A stretch of DNA of 64,000 nt from DATEDA01 sp963820965. GTDB taxonomy: Bacteria; Pseudomonadota; Gammaproteobacteria; Burkholderiales; SG8-39. Positions 52,354 through 59,882 of the stretch are shown here, one piece after another; within the stretch, counting starts at the first letter, position 1; each line of letters starts with the position of its first letter. The DNA lies in assembly GCA_963820965.1 (NCBI GenBank), contig CAWGCC010000010.1, positions 81,662 through 145,661 of the forward strand, written 5' to 3'. A program made the position numbers and the translations under genes. The notes under the pieces were generated by a model. It did not search any database and was not told the DNA's origin. It worked only from the letters and a program-made list of their open reading frames with translations.

Positions 52354-52913
52354 TCCTCGATACCAATGCACTCTCCGCGTTCGTGGACGGCGATGCGCGT
52401 GTCGGTGAGATACTGCGCCGCCAGGTGCGGGCGGCCGTCCCGGTCATCGTACTCGGCGAGTCTCGCTACGGTATCGCCGACTCCAAGCATCGCAAGGCCT
52501 ATGAGGCGTGGCTGCAGGCCGAGCTCCCTCATTTCGACGTGCTCGCCATCACCGAGGAGACCGCGATCGCGTACGCTGCGCTGCGCGTCGCCCTGAAGCG
52601 ATCGGGCCGTCCGATCCCGGCCAACGACGCCTGGATCGCTGCCCTCGCCATCCAGCACCGGCTTGCCGTTCTCAGCCGCGACCGACACTTCGACTTCGTG
52701 CCCGAGCTCGAGCGAACGGACTGGAAACCCGACCGCCCTCCGCGCGAAGGCGGCGAAGTTACGCTTTCGTCGGCCAGGAAGCGTGCGCGTGATCGGTCGT
52801 CGCGAGCGACCCGGCTACTCGGCGCGGCGGTCGTCCTCGATCGCGCCCGAGATCGCGTCGGGCGCGCCATCCGTCCGCCTCGCGGCTGTCCTCGATGCCG
52901 TGAGACTCGGTGA
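52350..52913 (+). CDS. vapC: VapC PIN toxin with abnormal read-through tail
   Basis: The PIN fold is complete by about residue 131: VILDTNALSAFVDGD, PVIVLGESRYGI, RPIPANDAWIAALAI, LAVLSRDRHFDFV. The frame then continues about 56 more residues, Arg-rich and without homology, because the normal stop is missing. That DNA is a decayed piece of coxL (copy G). The toxin is thus probably active but with a junk tail, or weakened. GTG start at 52350 overlaps vapB. Confidence 0.85.
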   Translation: MILDTNALSAFVDGDARVGEILRRQVRAAVPVIVLGESRYGIADSKHRKAYEAWLQAELPHFDVLAITEETAIAYAALRVALKRSGRPIPANDAWIAALAIQHRLAVLSRDRHFDFVPELERTDWKPDRPPREGGEVTLSSARKRARDRSSRATRLLGAAVVLDRARDRVGRAIRPPRGCPRCRETR

Positions 52914-53310
52914 AGGCGTCAAGAAGGTCGGCTCCGCGATGCCCCACGCGGATCGCGAGGCGGCATCACGGCGAGCGTCGGAACCAGGGAGTCGGCGAAC
53001 GCGCGAGTCGACCGAGCTGGCCCGCATGCTCGTCGAGTGGAACTGTCTCGTACAGCGCGGTGCGATGGCGCCCCTGCGCGGTGCCAGCTCGCGGAGCGGC
53101 CCGGCGAGCGTCCTCGGGCTTCACCACCGTTCCTGCGTCTTGGACCGCGAAGCATAGCATCGCTCGATCCCCGGCACCGGGCGACATCCGGTCACCGTGG
53201 CACATGTGCCCGATGATCGGGATGTCGGCGGCAGCGGCGGCCGCGCATCGTCGCGAGCGGATGTCGAACGTAGCTCGGCGCCCCGCTCGCGAAGTCGCTC
53301 CGCTCTGCCC
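52775..53310 (-). pseudogene. coxL 3' region, decayed copy G
   Basis: This tract follows the coxL segment 59915-60445 in order, through TCCTCGATCGCGCCCGAGA, CCATCCGTCCGCC, GGTTCACCACCGTTCC-style, GTGGCACATGTGCCC and CCCCGCTCGCGAAGTCG landmarks. It carries many substitutions and indels and has no open frame. It starts inside the vapC tail and is joined head-to-tail to copy C at 53310-53314. Confidence 0.65.
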
Positions 53311-53313
53311 GCG

Positions 53314-53602
53314 CTACCGCTTCTCCCCGGCCCTCACCAGCTCCCGCACCTTGCGCGGCGTGAGCGGCAGCTCGTCGCAGCGCACGCCGTACTCGCCGAG
53401 CGCGCGTCCTCGATCGCGCCCGAGAGCGCGCCGGGCGCACCCATCCGTCCGCCTTCGCCCCCGCCCTTGATGCCGTACTCGGGTGAAAGGCGATCGGCGT
53501 CTCCACCTGGTGAAGCCCGGGTTCTCGGTGCCGTTGAGCGACCAGAACTCGGTCGCGCTGAAGACGCTGCGCTCCTGGCAGGTCGCCACGCCGATGCCGA
53601 CG
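53314..53602 (-). pseudogene. coxL 3' end with internal deletion, copy C
   Basis: From the TAG (53314) through about 190 bases it matches the coxL end (RKVRELVRAGEKR-stop and upstream). At about 53505 it jumps over some 800 bases to the segment encoding CQERSVFSATEFWSLNGTENPG (53510-53602). Small indels break the frame. The following 180 bases (to about 53780) contain a plus-strand frame ending ESVARAVKGS that I cannot identify. Confidence 0.7.
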
Positions 53603-53902
53603 CTCATCACGCTGGTGCCGGCCGACTTCGCGAACGTCGCGCGCCAGCTGGCGCTGCTCGAGCTCGAGGCGACCGAGGCGCGCGCGGTCGAGATGTCGAG
53701 ACGGAGCTCCGGACGCGACTCGGGGGAGGGGAAGCGGATGGGGTTTGTTGAGAGCGTCGCCCGCGCCGTAAAGGGAAGCTGAACGACCGGGCTCATCGTC
53801 TGAGCCACTCGACTCCGCACAATGTCGAGCACCATGCGTCGATCCGGGCACCGCGGACTTTATACTTGCCAGGGCGCCTGTCACCAGCTCAGCGAGACCG
53901 TC

Positions 53903-54448
53903 ATGCACGCAGACACCGTCGTTCGAACGGAGCCCTCCACGCCCGCCGACCCTGCAGTCGGGCGAGAGGAGCTCATCCACCTCTGGGACGAGCGTCCTCT
54001 CGAGCCCGACAACCCGGATCGGTACGAGCTCAGCGAGTTCGGGGAGTGGATCGTGACCCCGAGACCCACCCACGAGCATCAGCAGGCCGCGGCCGAGATC
54101 GTGATCCAGCTCGTCCGCCAGCTCGGCCCGCGCGCCGTAACCGAGGTCTCCGTGTACACGGACCGCGGAATTCGGGTGCCGGACGTGGTTTGGATGCCGG
54201 TGGCGCACTGGGTCGAGGCGAAAGGCCAGAACCCGCTCTCCTCCGTCCCCGACGTCTGCGTCGAGGTCGTCTCGCCGGGCAACACCCGCGAAGAGATCCT
54301 GATGAAGGTCAACGCCTATCTTCGCGGCGGCGCGCGCGAAGCGATCGTCGTCGACCTGAAAGGCGAGGTCGAGTTCTTCGGTCCAACCGGCAAGCTCGAG
54401 GCGAGCGCGCTCGGGATCCGGCTCGAGCTGCCACCGGAGCTTTTCTAG
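53903..54448 (+). CDS. Uma2-family PD-(D/E)XK nuclease-like protein
   Basis: A 181-residue Uma2 protein. RYELSEFGEWIVTPRPTHEHQQAA, VPDVVWMP (catalytic Asp), CVEVVSPGNTREEI (the ExV/SPS motif) and KVNAYLRGGAREAIVVD are all present. The fold is a restriction-endonuclease-like core; the biological role is unresolved and it often lies in accessory regions. The ATG at 53903 fits homology; an upstream in-frame ATG at 53822 has extra residues. TATACT at 53861-53866 may be its -10. Confidence 0.88.
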   Translation: MHADTVVRTEPSTPADPAVGREELIHLWDERPLEPDNPDRYELSEFGEWIVTPRPTHEHQQAAAEIVIQLVRQLGPRAVTEVSVYTDRGIRVPDVVWMPVAHWVEAKGQNPLSSVPDVCVEVVSPGNTREEILMKVNAYLRGGAREAIVVDLKGEVEFFGPTGKLEASALGIRLELPPELF

Positions 54449-54494
54449 CCGCCGCCAAGCGGCGCGCCCGGCAATGCTGGTGAAGCTCGGATGA

Positions 54495-54523
54495 AGAAGA
54501 AACCCGGCGCTCCTGGCACCGGG
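54495..54523 (-). terminator. coxL-type terminator, copy D
   Basis: Minus strand CCCGGTGCCAGGAGCGCCGG then G and TTTCTTCTTCATCCGAGC. The trailing TTCTTCATCCG is shared with copy B, showing that copies D and B form one subfamily. Confidence 0.65.
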
Positions 54524-54543
54524 CCCCGCCTCTACCCTGCCCG

Positions 54544-54591
54544 CTACCGCTTCTCCCCGGCCCGCATCAGCTCCCTTACCTTGCGCGGACG
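54544..54591 (-). pseudogene. coxL 3'-end scar, copy D
   Basis: The last 14 or so codons (RKVRELMRAGEKR-stop) of the coxL-like gene sit immediately behind the hepT stop codon, followed by the terminator. No other part of coxL is present. hepT therefore appears to use the coxL terminator. Confidence 0.75.
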
Positions 54592-54602
54592 GACGCGACG
54601 CG

Positions 54603-54941
54603 CTAGTCGCGCAGTAGTGACTCCAGCTTCGTGCGCAGGCCGGGGAGGTTCTCGTGGGTCGCGCGCCAGACGATCTCGTCATCGACGACCGCGTAGCCGT
54701 GGATCAGGATGTTGCGAAACGCGATGATTCGGCCGAGATCCGGGACCTGAGCCGCCACGTCCGGCGCAATTCGGGAGAGTTGATTGAGTGCCTCGCCGAC
54801 GATCTCGAACGGTCGTTCGACTGCCGAACGGAGGAGCAGATCGGACTTGTAGTGCTCGAAAGTCCGGCCGGAGAGGAAAGGCACGATCGCATCGGCTGCG
54901 CTCTTCGCATCCCAAAGGTAGGCCTTGGGATCACGAGCCAT
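54603..54941 (-). CDS. hepT: HepT-like HEPN ribonuclease toxin (DUF86)
   Basis: A 112-residue HEPN protein. The RX4HXY motif is R76-NILI-H81-G-Y83, the active site and the tyrosine that is AMPylated in the characterised HepT/MntA pair. The N-terminal SAADAIVPFLSGRTFEHYK and RPFEIVGEALNQLSR helices are typical. It overlaps the mntA stop by 11 bases. It ends 11 bases before a coxL tail scar. Confidence 0.92.
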   Translation of the reverse strand: MARDPKAYLWDAKSAADAIVPFLSGRTFEHYKSDLLLRSAVERPFEIVGEALNQLSRIAPDVAAQVPDLGRIIAFRNILIHGYAVVDDEIVWRATHENLPGLRTKLESLLRD

Positions 54942-55239
54942 AGATCGGCTGGCGCTGCTGCTCGACGCTCGCGCGGACGTACGGATTCCTCAAGCCGGAG
55001 GGCATGACGAGGTCCACTCGGGCGTCCAGGATTTTCTCGAGCGCCTCCTTCAACCCGAAATAGGCGTCGAAGGCTCGGGCCTCGCGTGACAGGTCGAACT
55101 CGACCAGAAAGTCGAAATCGCTGCGGGCGGGATCGTGCACGCCAGTGGCGGCCGAGCCGAACAGATCCAGACGCTTCACGTGGAAGCGCCGGCAGAGCTC
55201 GCGAATCTGCTGTTGGGTGGCCGCAATCCGCGGATGCAT
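54931..55239 (-). CDS. mntA: MntA-like minimal nucleotidyltransferase antitoxin
   Basis: A 102-residue nucleotidyltransferase. KRLDLFGSAATG and the DFD metal-binding pair (SDFDFLVEF) are intact, with DLVMPSGLRNPYVR near the end. MntA transfers AMP to the tyrosine of HepT and so silences it. ATG 55239 begins MHPRIAATQQQI. Its leader is duplicated at 37.1 kb. Confidence 0.92.
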   Translation of the reverse strand: MHPRIAATQQQIRELCRRFHVKRLDLFGSAATGVHDPARSDFDFLVEFDLSREARAFDAYFGLKEALEKILDARVDLVMPSGLRNPYVRASVEQQRQPIYGS

Positions 55240-55275
55240 CACCGCTCGATTGTAGACCTTACCGCGGACCGCTCG
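55231..55275 (-). promoter_or_regulatory. mntA leader with TACAAT -10 (also present at 37.08 kb)
   Basis: TACAAT (minus strand, 55254-55249) lies 10 bases before the mntA ATG, inside about 45 bases that recur almost unchanged at 37083-37128. Such a short distance suggests a near-leaderless transcript. No good -35 is seen. Confidence 0.5.
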
Positions 55276-55480
55276 CGACCCGTCGCGCGAGCGGAGGCCA
55301 CGAGGTCGGACGGACCGGCCAAGCTCCGCGGGCCACCGGCGATCCGGCGATGCTGTTCCGCCCAAAACCGAGAGGACCAGCGCCCCGCGCAGCTTCCTGG
55401 ACGCCTTCCTCATACTTGGGGTGGCCGCCGGGCGCAGCGAGTCGTATCCTGGCCGGCTCACGGCGCAAGAGGAGAAGGGA

Positions 55481-56995
55481 ATGGCCAACTTCGTCCGCTC
55501 CGCAGCAGTCGGGATCCCCGCATCGCCGTCGTTCGGTTCCACCGCCCTCGGACACCACCCGAGCGAGGGGAAGCTCGCGCGGCTGAGCGTCGTCGAGGCG
55601 GCGCGCGTCATCCGCGGGGGGCGCGTGAGCAGCGTCGAGCTGACGCGCGCGCTGCTCGGGCGGATCGCCGCGCACGGCGACCTGAACGCGTTCATCACCG
55701 TCGACCCGAAGCGCGCGCTGCGCGCCGCGCGGCGCGCCGACGCCGAGCGGCGGCGGCGCGATCCGCGCGAGCTCGGCCCGCTGCACGGCGTGCCGCTCGT
55801 CGTCAAGGACAACATCCACGTCGCCGGCATCGGCAACACGGCGGGGACGCCCGGCCTGCGCGGCTTCGTGCCGGAGGACAACGCACCGGTGGCGCAGGCG
55901 CTCCTCGACGCCGGCGCGGTCATCCTCGGCAAGACCAACATGCACGAGCTCGCCTTCGGGATCACGAGCAACAACGCCGCCTTCGGTGCGGTGAAGACGC
56001 CCTACGACAAGTCGAAGTTCGCGGGCGGCTCGAGCGGCGGCACCGGCAACGTGGTGGCGGCGCGGCTCGCGCCGGGCGGACTCGGCACCGACACCGGCGG
56101 ATCGGTACGCATCCCCGCGGCGCTGAACGGCATCGCGGGCCTGCGGCCGACGCTGCACCGCTACCCGCAGGTCGGGATCACGCCGCTCGCCTCGACCCGG
56201 GACACCGCGGGCCCGATGGCGCGCAAAGTCGCCGATCTCGTGCTGCTCGACGGCGTGATCACCCGCGACTGGCGGAAGGTCCGGCCGATGAACCCGCGCC
56301 TCATCCGGCTCGGCATGGTGCCGGAGATGTTCCAGGATCTCGACCACGAGACGCGCCTCCTCACCGAGCAAGCTCTCGAGCGGCTGCGCCACGCCGGCGT
56401 CACGATCCTCGAGGTGCAGATGCCGGGGCTCGCGGACCTGAATGGGAAGGTCAGCTTTCCGGTCGCGCTGTTCGAGGCGAACCGCGATCTCACCGCCTAC
56501 CTGGAGAACTACGAGATCGGTCTGTCGCTCGAAGAGCTGGCGGCGCAGATCGCGAGTCCCGACGTGAAGGGCCTCTTCCAGGGGGCGGTGTTGACCGGCG
56601 CGCCGGGTGCGGTACCCGAGGGCGTGTACAACGATGCGATCAACGTGTTCCGCCCGCAGCTTCAGAAGCTCTACGCCGAGACCTTCCGGACCCACGACCT
56701 GCACGGCATCATCTTCCCGACGACGCCCCTGCCGGCGTCTCCGGCCGTCGGTTCGGACGAGTTCGTCAACCTGAACGGCGAGAAGGTGCCGACGTTCCCG
56801 ACCTACATCCGCAACACCGATCCGGGCAGCAACGCCGGCGTGCCGGGGCTCTCGCTCCCGATGGCGTTGACGAAAGCCGGGTTGCCGGTCGGGATCGAGA
56901 TCGACGCGCCGGCGGGCAGCGATCGACGCTTGCTCGCGATCGGCCTCGCGCTCGAGCGCATTCTCGGGCGGTTGCGGCCGCCGCCCGGATTCTGA
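55481..56995 (+). CDS. Indoleacetamide-hydrolase-like amidase
   Basis: A 504-residue amidase-signature enzyme. The triad is K109 (VVKDNIH), S184 (GGSSGG) and S208 (TDTGGSVRIP). LHGVPLVVKDNIHVAG and PAALNGIAGLRPTLHRYP place it near IaaH/mandelamide-type amidases. The ATG at 55481 follows AGGAGAAGG. It is divergent from mntA with about 240 bases between. Its last 23 bases are duplicated just behind the stop, and a relic of its end exists at 37.1 kb. Confidence 0.9.
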   Translation: MANFVRSAAVGIPASPSFGSTALGHHPSEGKLARLSVVEAARVIRGGRVSSVELTRALLGRIAAHGDLNAFITVDPKRALRAARRADAERRRRDPRELGPLHGVPLVVKDNIHVAGIGNTAGTPGLRGFVPEDNAPVAQALLDAGAVILGKTNMHELAFGITSNNAAFGAVKTPYDKSKFAGGSSGGTGNVVAARLAPGGLGTDTGGSVRIPAALNGIAGLRPTLHRYPQVGITPLASTRDTAGPMARKVADLVLLDGVITRDWRKVRPMNPRLIRLGMVPEMFQDLDHETRLLTEQALERLRHAGVTILEVQMPGLADLNGKVSFPVALFEANRDLTAYLENYEIGLSLEELAAQIASPDVKGLFQGAVLTGAPGAVPEGVYNDAINVFRPQLQKLYAETFRTHDLHGIIFPTTPLPASPAVGSDEFVNLNGEKVPTFPTYIRNTDPGSNAGVPGLSLPMALTKAGLPVGIEIDAPAGSDRRLLAIGLALERILGRLRPPPGF

Positions 56996-57021
56996 ACCGC
57001 GGCCGCCGCCCGGATTCTGAA
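56974..57021 (+). repeat. Direct repeat of the amidase 3' end (23-base unit, period 25)
   Basis: A 23-base unit ending CCGCCCGGATTCTGAA occurs at 56974-56996 (end of the gene) and again at 56999-57021. A third related copy is at 37149-37168. Confidence 0.8.
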
Positions 57022-57055
57022 AATCAGGCTGAGACACCACCAACGGGAGAAATCG

Positions 57056-57487
57056 TTAGCCTTTCAACGGCAACGCAGGCAAGGTTTCGATCTTCGCCGC
57101 GACCGCCCGGCAGGCCGTGAGCAGGTCCGCGACGAGGCGCTCGTCGACGTTCAGATCGCCTTCGTACTCCCCGAGATTGCGAATGTCGTGGCCCTTGGCC
57201 AGCACGCGCCACACTTCCGGGCCGAGCCCGAGCGTGTGCGGCAGAACCTGGAAGACGATGTATCGCTTGCTGGCACGAAACCCGTGATACCGCAGCGCCG
57301 CCAGGCACAAGGCGTGCGCCGCGTTGTAGACGAGATCGAAGCGCCCCTCTAAAGAGTTGGCGGAGTTGCTGGCGTCCCGAAGCCGAGCCAGTCCCGACCG
57401 CTTCAGGCCCGCGAACTCCTTCGCGTGCGGTGGCTCGGCCGTAAGCGGTTGGCCCGGACCGGCCAGACGTTCAAGCGGGGAGGTCAT
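57056..57487 (-). CDS. HEPN-domain protein paired with an MNT
   Basis: A 143-residue helical protein. FDLVYNAAHALCLAALRYHGFR with YIVFQVLPHTLG and HDIRNLGEYEGD is the HI0074-like HEPN pattern that pairs with nucleotidyltransferases. The RX4-6H RNase motif is not present in classic form, so it may be a structural partner or inactive toxin. It overlaps the HTH-MNT gene's stop by 17 bases and is cotranscribed with it. Confidence 0.8.
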   Translation of the reverse strand: MTSPLERLAGPGQPLTAEPPHAKEFAGLKRSGLARLRDASNSANSLEGRFDLVYNAAHALCLAALRYHGFRASKRYIVFQVLPHTLGLGPEVWRVLAKGHDIRNLGEYEGDLNVDERLVADLLTACRAVAAKIETLPALPLKG

Positions 57488-58094
57488 CCTCGGCTCCGAT
57501 GATCCAGACCTTGGGCTGTGCGAGCACGCGGGTCACGAATGCGTTGTCTTCCTTTCGGCGCCTGGCCAGCTCCCGGCGGCTGTACACGGTCGGGTTGATC
57601 GCACGACCGAGCTTCGCGGCGAGCGGCTCGAGCGCGCCGAAGATATCGGCGTAGGTCAACGTGTCGCTCACGACCAGCAAGTCGATATCGCTCGCCGCCG
57701 TGTCCCGCCGCTTGGCGACCGAGCCGTACACGAACGCCGCAATCACCCGCGACGCGAGCGGCGCCAGGGCTTCGCGCAGCGGCTCGGCGAGACCGACCGT
57801 CTTGCGAGCAATGCCGGACAGCTCGCTGAAGAGCGGCGACTCGGGGTTCGCTTGATAGTGCTTTTGCGTTCCGAGCCTGCGTACGGTCACCAAACCGCTC
57901 TGCTCCAGTCGCGCCAGCTCTCGCTGGACCGCGCCGGATCCGGCGCCGGCGAGGCCGATGAGCTCGGTGGCGTAGAAACTGCGCTCGGGCTGGCCGAACA
58001 GCAGGCCGAGGACCCGCTGCTGCGTCGTCGAGAACAGCGCGTCCGCCAGGCTGCTCTCGCGTCGCCGGCGCGCGGTCGTCTTTCGTCTACCCAT
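57471..58094 (-). CDS. Winged-helix regulator fused to minimal nucleotidyltransferase
   Basis: A 208-residue protein. Residues about 15-90 form a winged helix (RVLGLLFGQPERSFYATELI, GAVQRELARLEQSGLVTVRR). Residues about 110-208 form a nucleotidyltransferase with the full GSX10DXD motif (YGSVAKRRDTAASDIDLLVV). It probably represses its own operon and modifies the partner HEPN protein. ATG 58094 is chosen because the predicted transcription start falls next to it; upstream in-frame codons lie inside the operator. Confidence 0.87.
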   Translation of the reverse strand: MGRRKTTARRRRESSLADALFSTTQQRVLGLLFGQPERSFYATELIGLAGAGSGAVQRELARLEQSGLVTVRRLGTQKHYQANPESPLFSELSGIARKTVGLAEPLREALAPLASRVIAAFVYGSVAKRRDTAASDIDLLVVSDTLTYADIFGALEPLAAKLGRAINPTVYSRRELARRRKEDNAFVTRVLAQPKVWIIGAEDDLPA

Positions 58095-58130
58095 TTTGGG
58101 TATGTTACTACCCATTTTGGGTATGCTCAA
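58088..58130 (-). promoter_or_regulatory. Promoter with two palindromic operators for the HTH-MNT/HEPN operon
   Basis: On the minus strand TTGAGC (58130-58125) and TAACAT (58107-58102) are 17 bases apart. Two identical 15-base palindromes TACCCATTTTGGGTA occupy 58109-58123 (the spacer) and 58088-58102 (over the -10 edge and start). Their centres are 21 bases apart, two helical turns. Transcription should begin about 7 bases after the -10, almost at the ATG, giving a leaderless mRNA. Confidence 0.75.
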
Positions 58131-58237
58131 GAGCGATGGCCGGTCCGGGTCGCGAGGCCACGGGTGCGCGCGCCCACTCTACGAGTGGCAGTGGCTCAGG
58201 CCGCGAGCCTGCAGTTAGTCACGGAGAGGAGCGGATG

Positions 58238-58268
58238 AAGAAAAAAACCCGGCGCCCCCGGTGCCGGG
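58238..58268 (-). terminator. coxL-type terminator, copy B
   Basis: Minus strand CCCGGCACCGGGGGCGCCGG then G and TTTTTTTCTTCATCCGC. It has the longest U-run of the tail terminators, so it is probably fully functional. Confidence 0.75.
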
Positions 58269-58289
58269 CTCGATCCTCGACCCTACCCG

Positions 58290-58850
58290 CTACCGCTTCT
58301 CCCCGGCCCGCACCAGCTCCCGCACCTTGCGCGGCGTGAGCGGCAGCTCGTCGCAGCGCACGCCGTACTCGCCGAGCGCGTCCTCGATCGCGCCCGAGAG
58401 CGCGCCGGGCGCGCCCATCCGCCCGCCTTCGCCGCCGCCCTTGATGCCGTACTCGGTGAACGGCGAGGGCGTCTCCACGTGCCCGACGCGGATCGCGGGC
58501 GGCATCTCGGCGAGCGTCGGGATCAGGTAGTCGGCGAACGTCCCGGTGACGAGCTGGCCATTCTCGTCGTAGTGGAACTTCTCGTACAGCGCGGTGCCGA
58601 TGCCCTGCGCCGTGCCGCCGCGGATGTGGCCCGCGAGCGTCATCGGGTTCACCACCGTTCCCGCGTCGTGGACCGCGACGTAGTCGAGGATCGCCACCTT
58701 GCCCGTCTTCGGGTCGACCTCGACGAGCGCCAGGTGGCACATGTGCCCCATGATCGGATAGAAGATCCCGAGGTGGCTGCGGTCGGCCGCCGGCATCGTG
58801 GTGAGCGGATGGTCGTACACGTAGCTCGCGTCGAGGGCGGTCTTCGCGTG
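58290..58850 (-). pseudogene. coxL 3' third, copy B
   Basis: About 183 codons are open and nearly identical to the end of the intact coxL (YVYDHPLTTMPAADRSHLG, HMCHLALVEVDPKTG, VVNPMTLAGHIRGGTAQGIG, EGGRMGAPGALSGAIEDALG, RAGEKR-stop). Homology stops near 58836-58850; a 55-base linker then leads to the DUF5615 toxin stop. Without the molybdopterin domains it cannot function. Differences from the intact copy are few (for example F for Y before TEYGIK), so the duplication is recent or maintained by conversion. Confidence 0.85.
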
Positions 58851-58906
58851 GGCGGTGCGGTTGGCCGGCCCCGAGGAGCTCGCGGACGCACGTCTTTGGT
58901 GTCCTC

Positions 58907-59290
58907 TCACTCCGAAGCTTGCGGCTCCTTGGGAAAAGCACGAAGCCGATGCCGAGTCTCCTCTACGACGACGACAACTGCACCCTGCTCCAGCTGCGAA
59001 GCGGAAACCTCCAAGACTGCCTCGAGCCGCTCGATGACGTGCGTGGTCGACGTGTCGTGCAACCGAAACAAGATCACACTGGCGGACGGCGGCGCGGACA
59101 GCGCGACGATCTCGCCGAAGTCAAGATCGAAGGTCAGGACGACCCGCCTCTCGGCGGAAGCCTTCGCGAAGACTTCGCGATCGGGTAGTCGCTGTAGCCC
59201 TTGCTCTTGGAGATGGGTTGCGTCGTGAGCCTGGGTGCGGAGCCACTCGACGATTCGTCGCGCAATACCGGCGTCGGCGAGAAACCGCAA
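58907..59290 (-). CDS. DUF5615 PIN-like toxin
   Basis: A 127-residue Mut7-C/PIN-like protein. RFLADAGIARRIVEWLR (first Asp, though the usual Glu next to it is Ala), GLQRLPDREVFAKASAERRVVLTFDLDFGEI and SVILFRLHD match the family. It is the usual partner of DUF433 antitoxins, and a nuclease role is presumed. Its start is 9 bases after the DUF433 stop. The 3' end abuts the coxL copy B segment. Confidence 0.88.
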   Translation of the reverse strand: MRFLADAGIARRIVEWLRTQAHDATHLQEQGLQRLPDREVFAKASAERRVVLTFDLDFGEIVALSAPPSASVILFRLHDTSTTHVIERLEAVLEVSASQLEQGAVVVVVEETRHRLRAFPKEPQASE

Positions 59291-59299
59291 GTGGCGGTC

Positions 59300-59518
59300 C
59301 TATGCGGGGTGAACCTGTTCCTGGGCGAGCCAGGCCGCGTATCGCAACGCCTGTTGGATGTCCTCGGGTTCCAGGTCGGGGTAATCCGCCAGCACCTCCT
59401 CAGTGGTCGCACCATGCGCGATCTGCCCGAGTATCACCGACACCGGGATGCGCATCCCGCGAATGCACGCGCGCCCGCCCATGATCTGGGGGTCGAAGGT
59501 GATTCGGTCAAAGTTCAT
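59300..59518 (-). CDS. DUF433 antitoxin
   Basis: A 72-residue helix-turn-helix antitoxin: ITFDPQIMGGRACIRGMRIPV, VILGQIAHGATTEEVLADYP and LEPEDIQQALRYAA are all strongly conserved in DUF433. GGAG lies 8 bases before the ATG. It should regulate the operon and inhibit the DUF5615 partner. Confidence 0.92.
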   Translation of the reverse strand: MNFDRITFDPQIMGGRACIRGMRIPVSVILGQIAHGATTEEVLADYPDLEPEDIQQALRYAAWLAQEQVHPA

Positions 59519-59679
59519 AGGTCATCTCCAGCGGTCGCTGCCTGAGCAGCCGTCATATTGGCACCGCTGGCGGCGTGCCGTCCAGCGCGCGTCGACGTCG
59601 ATCAAACAACACGAGGAACGCTCACAGCAGCCCGATCGCCAGCAAGGCGCTTGTGATTTCTGCCCGACCGAAGCACGCA

Positions 59680-59882
59680 CGCCCGAGTGACAGGCTCGAA
59701 GGCAGGGGGCCGGATGGGTGCCGACGCGGCTCGCGCACGCTCGCCGCCGCTTGTTCGGGGCTTTCACGACCCACAGGAAGTCTCGAGCGCCAGTCACGGC
59801 GCCAGGCGCCATGCCTGGCGCACAGGAGAAAGCCCGGCGCCCCGCGCCGGGCTCGAGCCTCTCCGCCGCGAAGACCGCCGCG
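59680..59882 (-). repeat. coxL downstream flank, original copy (pairs with 44047-44230)
   Basis: The sequence between the DUF433 promoter region and the coxL stop shares its order of landmarks with the 44-kb copy E (see there). It includes an extra palindrome GGCGCCAGGCGCCATGCCTG not seen in copy E. No gene is recognised in it. Confidence 0.65.
59827..59852 (-). terminator. Terminator of the intact coxL (copy A)
   Basis: Minus strand GCCCGGCGC-GGG-GCGCCGGGC then TTTCTCC: a perfect 9-bp stem, 30 bases after the coxL stop. This is the parent form of the tail terminators found at 44.2, 51.9, 54.5 and 58.2 kb. Confidence 0.75.

Noticed and set aside
54079..54312. Reverse-strand ORF inside the Uma2 gene
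   Set aside because: It has no motif or ribosome site and lies wholly within a well-supported gene.
54544..54591. coxL end copies as chance similarity
   Set aside because: The stop codon, the last residues RAGEKR, the distance to the hairpin and the hairpin sequence are all conserved together in several copies.
58907..59290. DUF5615 as a truncated gene because a coxL fragment abuts it
   Set aside because: The protein is of normal family length and ends naturally before the junction.
44047..59882. Classical integron with attC sites
   Set aside because: No integrase gene, the repeats are gene ends with terminators rather than R''-L''-L'-R' attC structure, and several genes face both directions.
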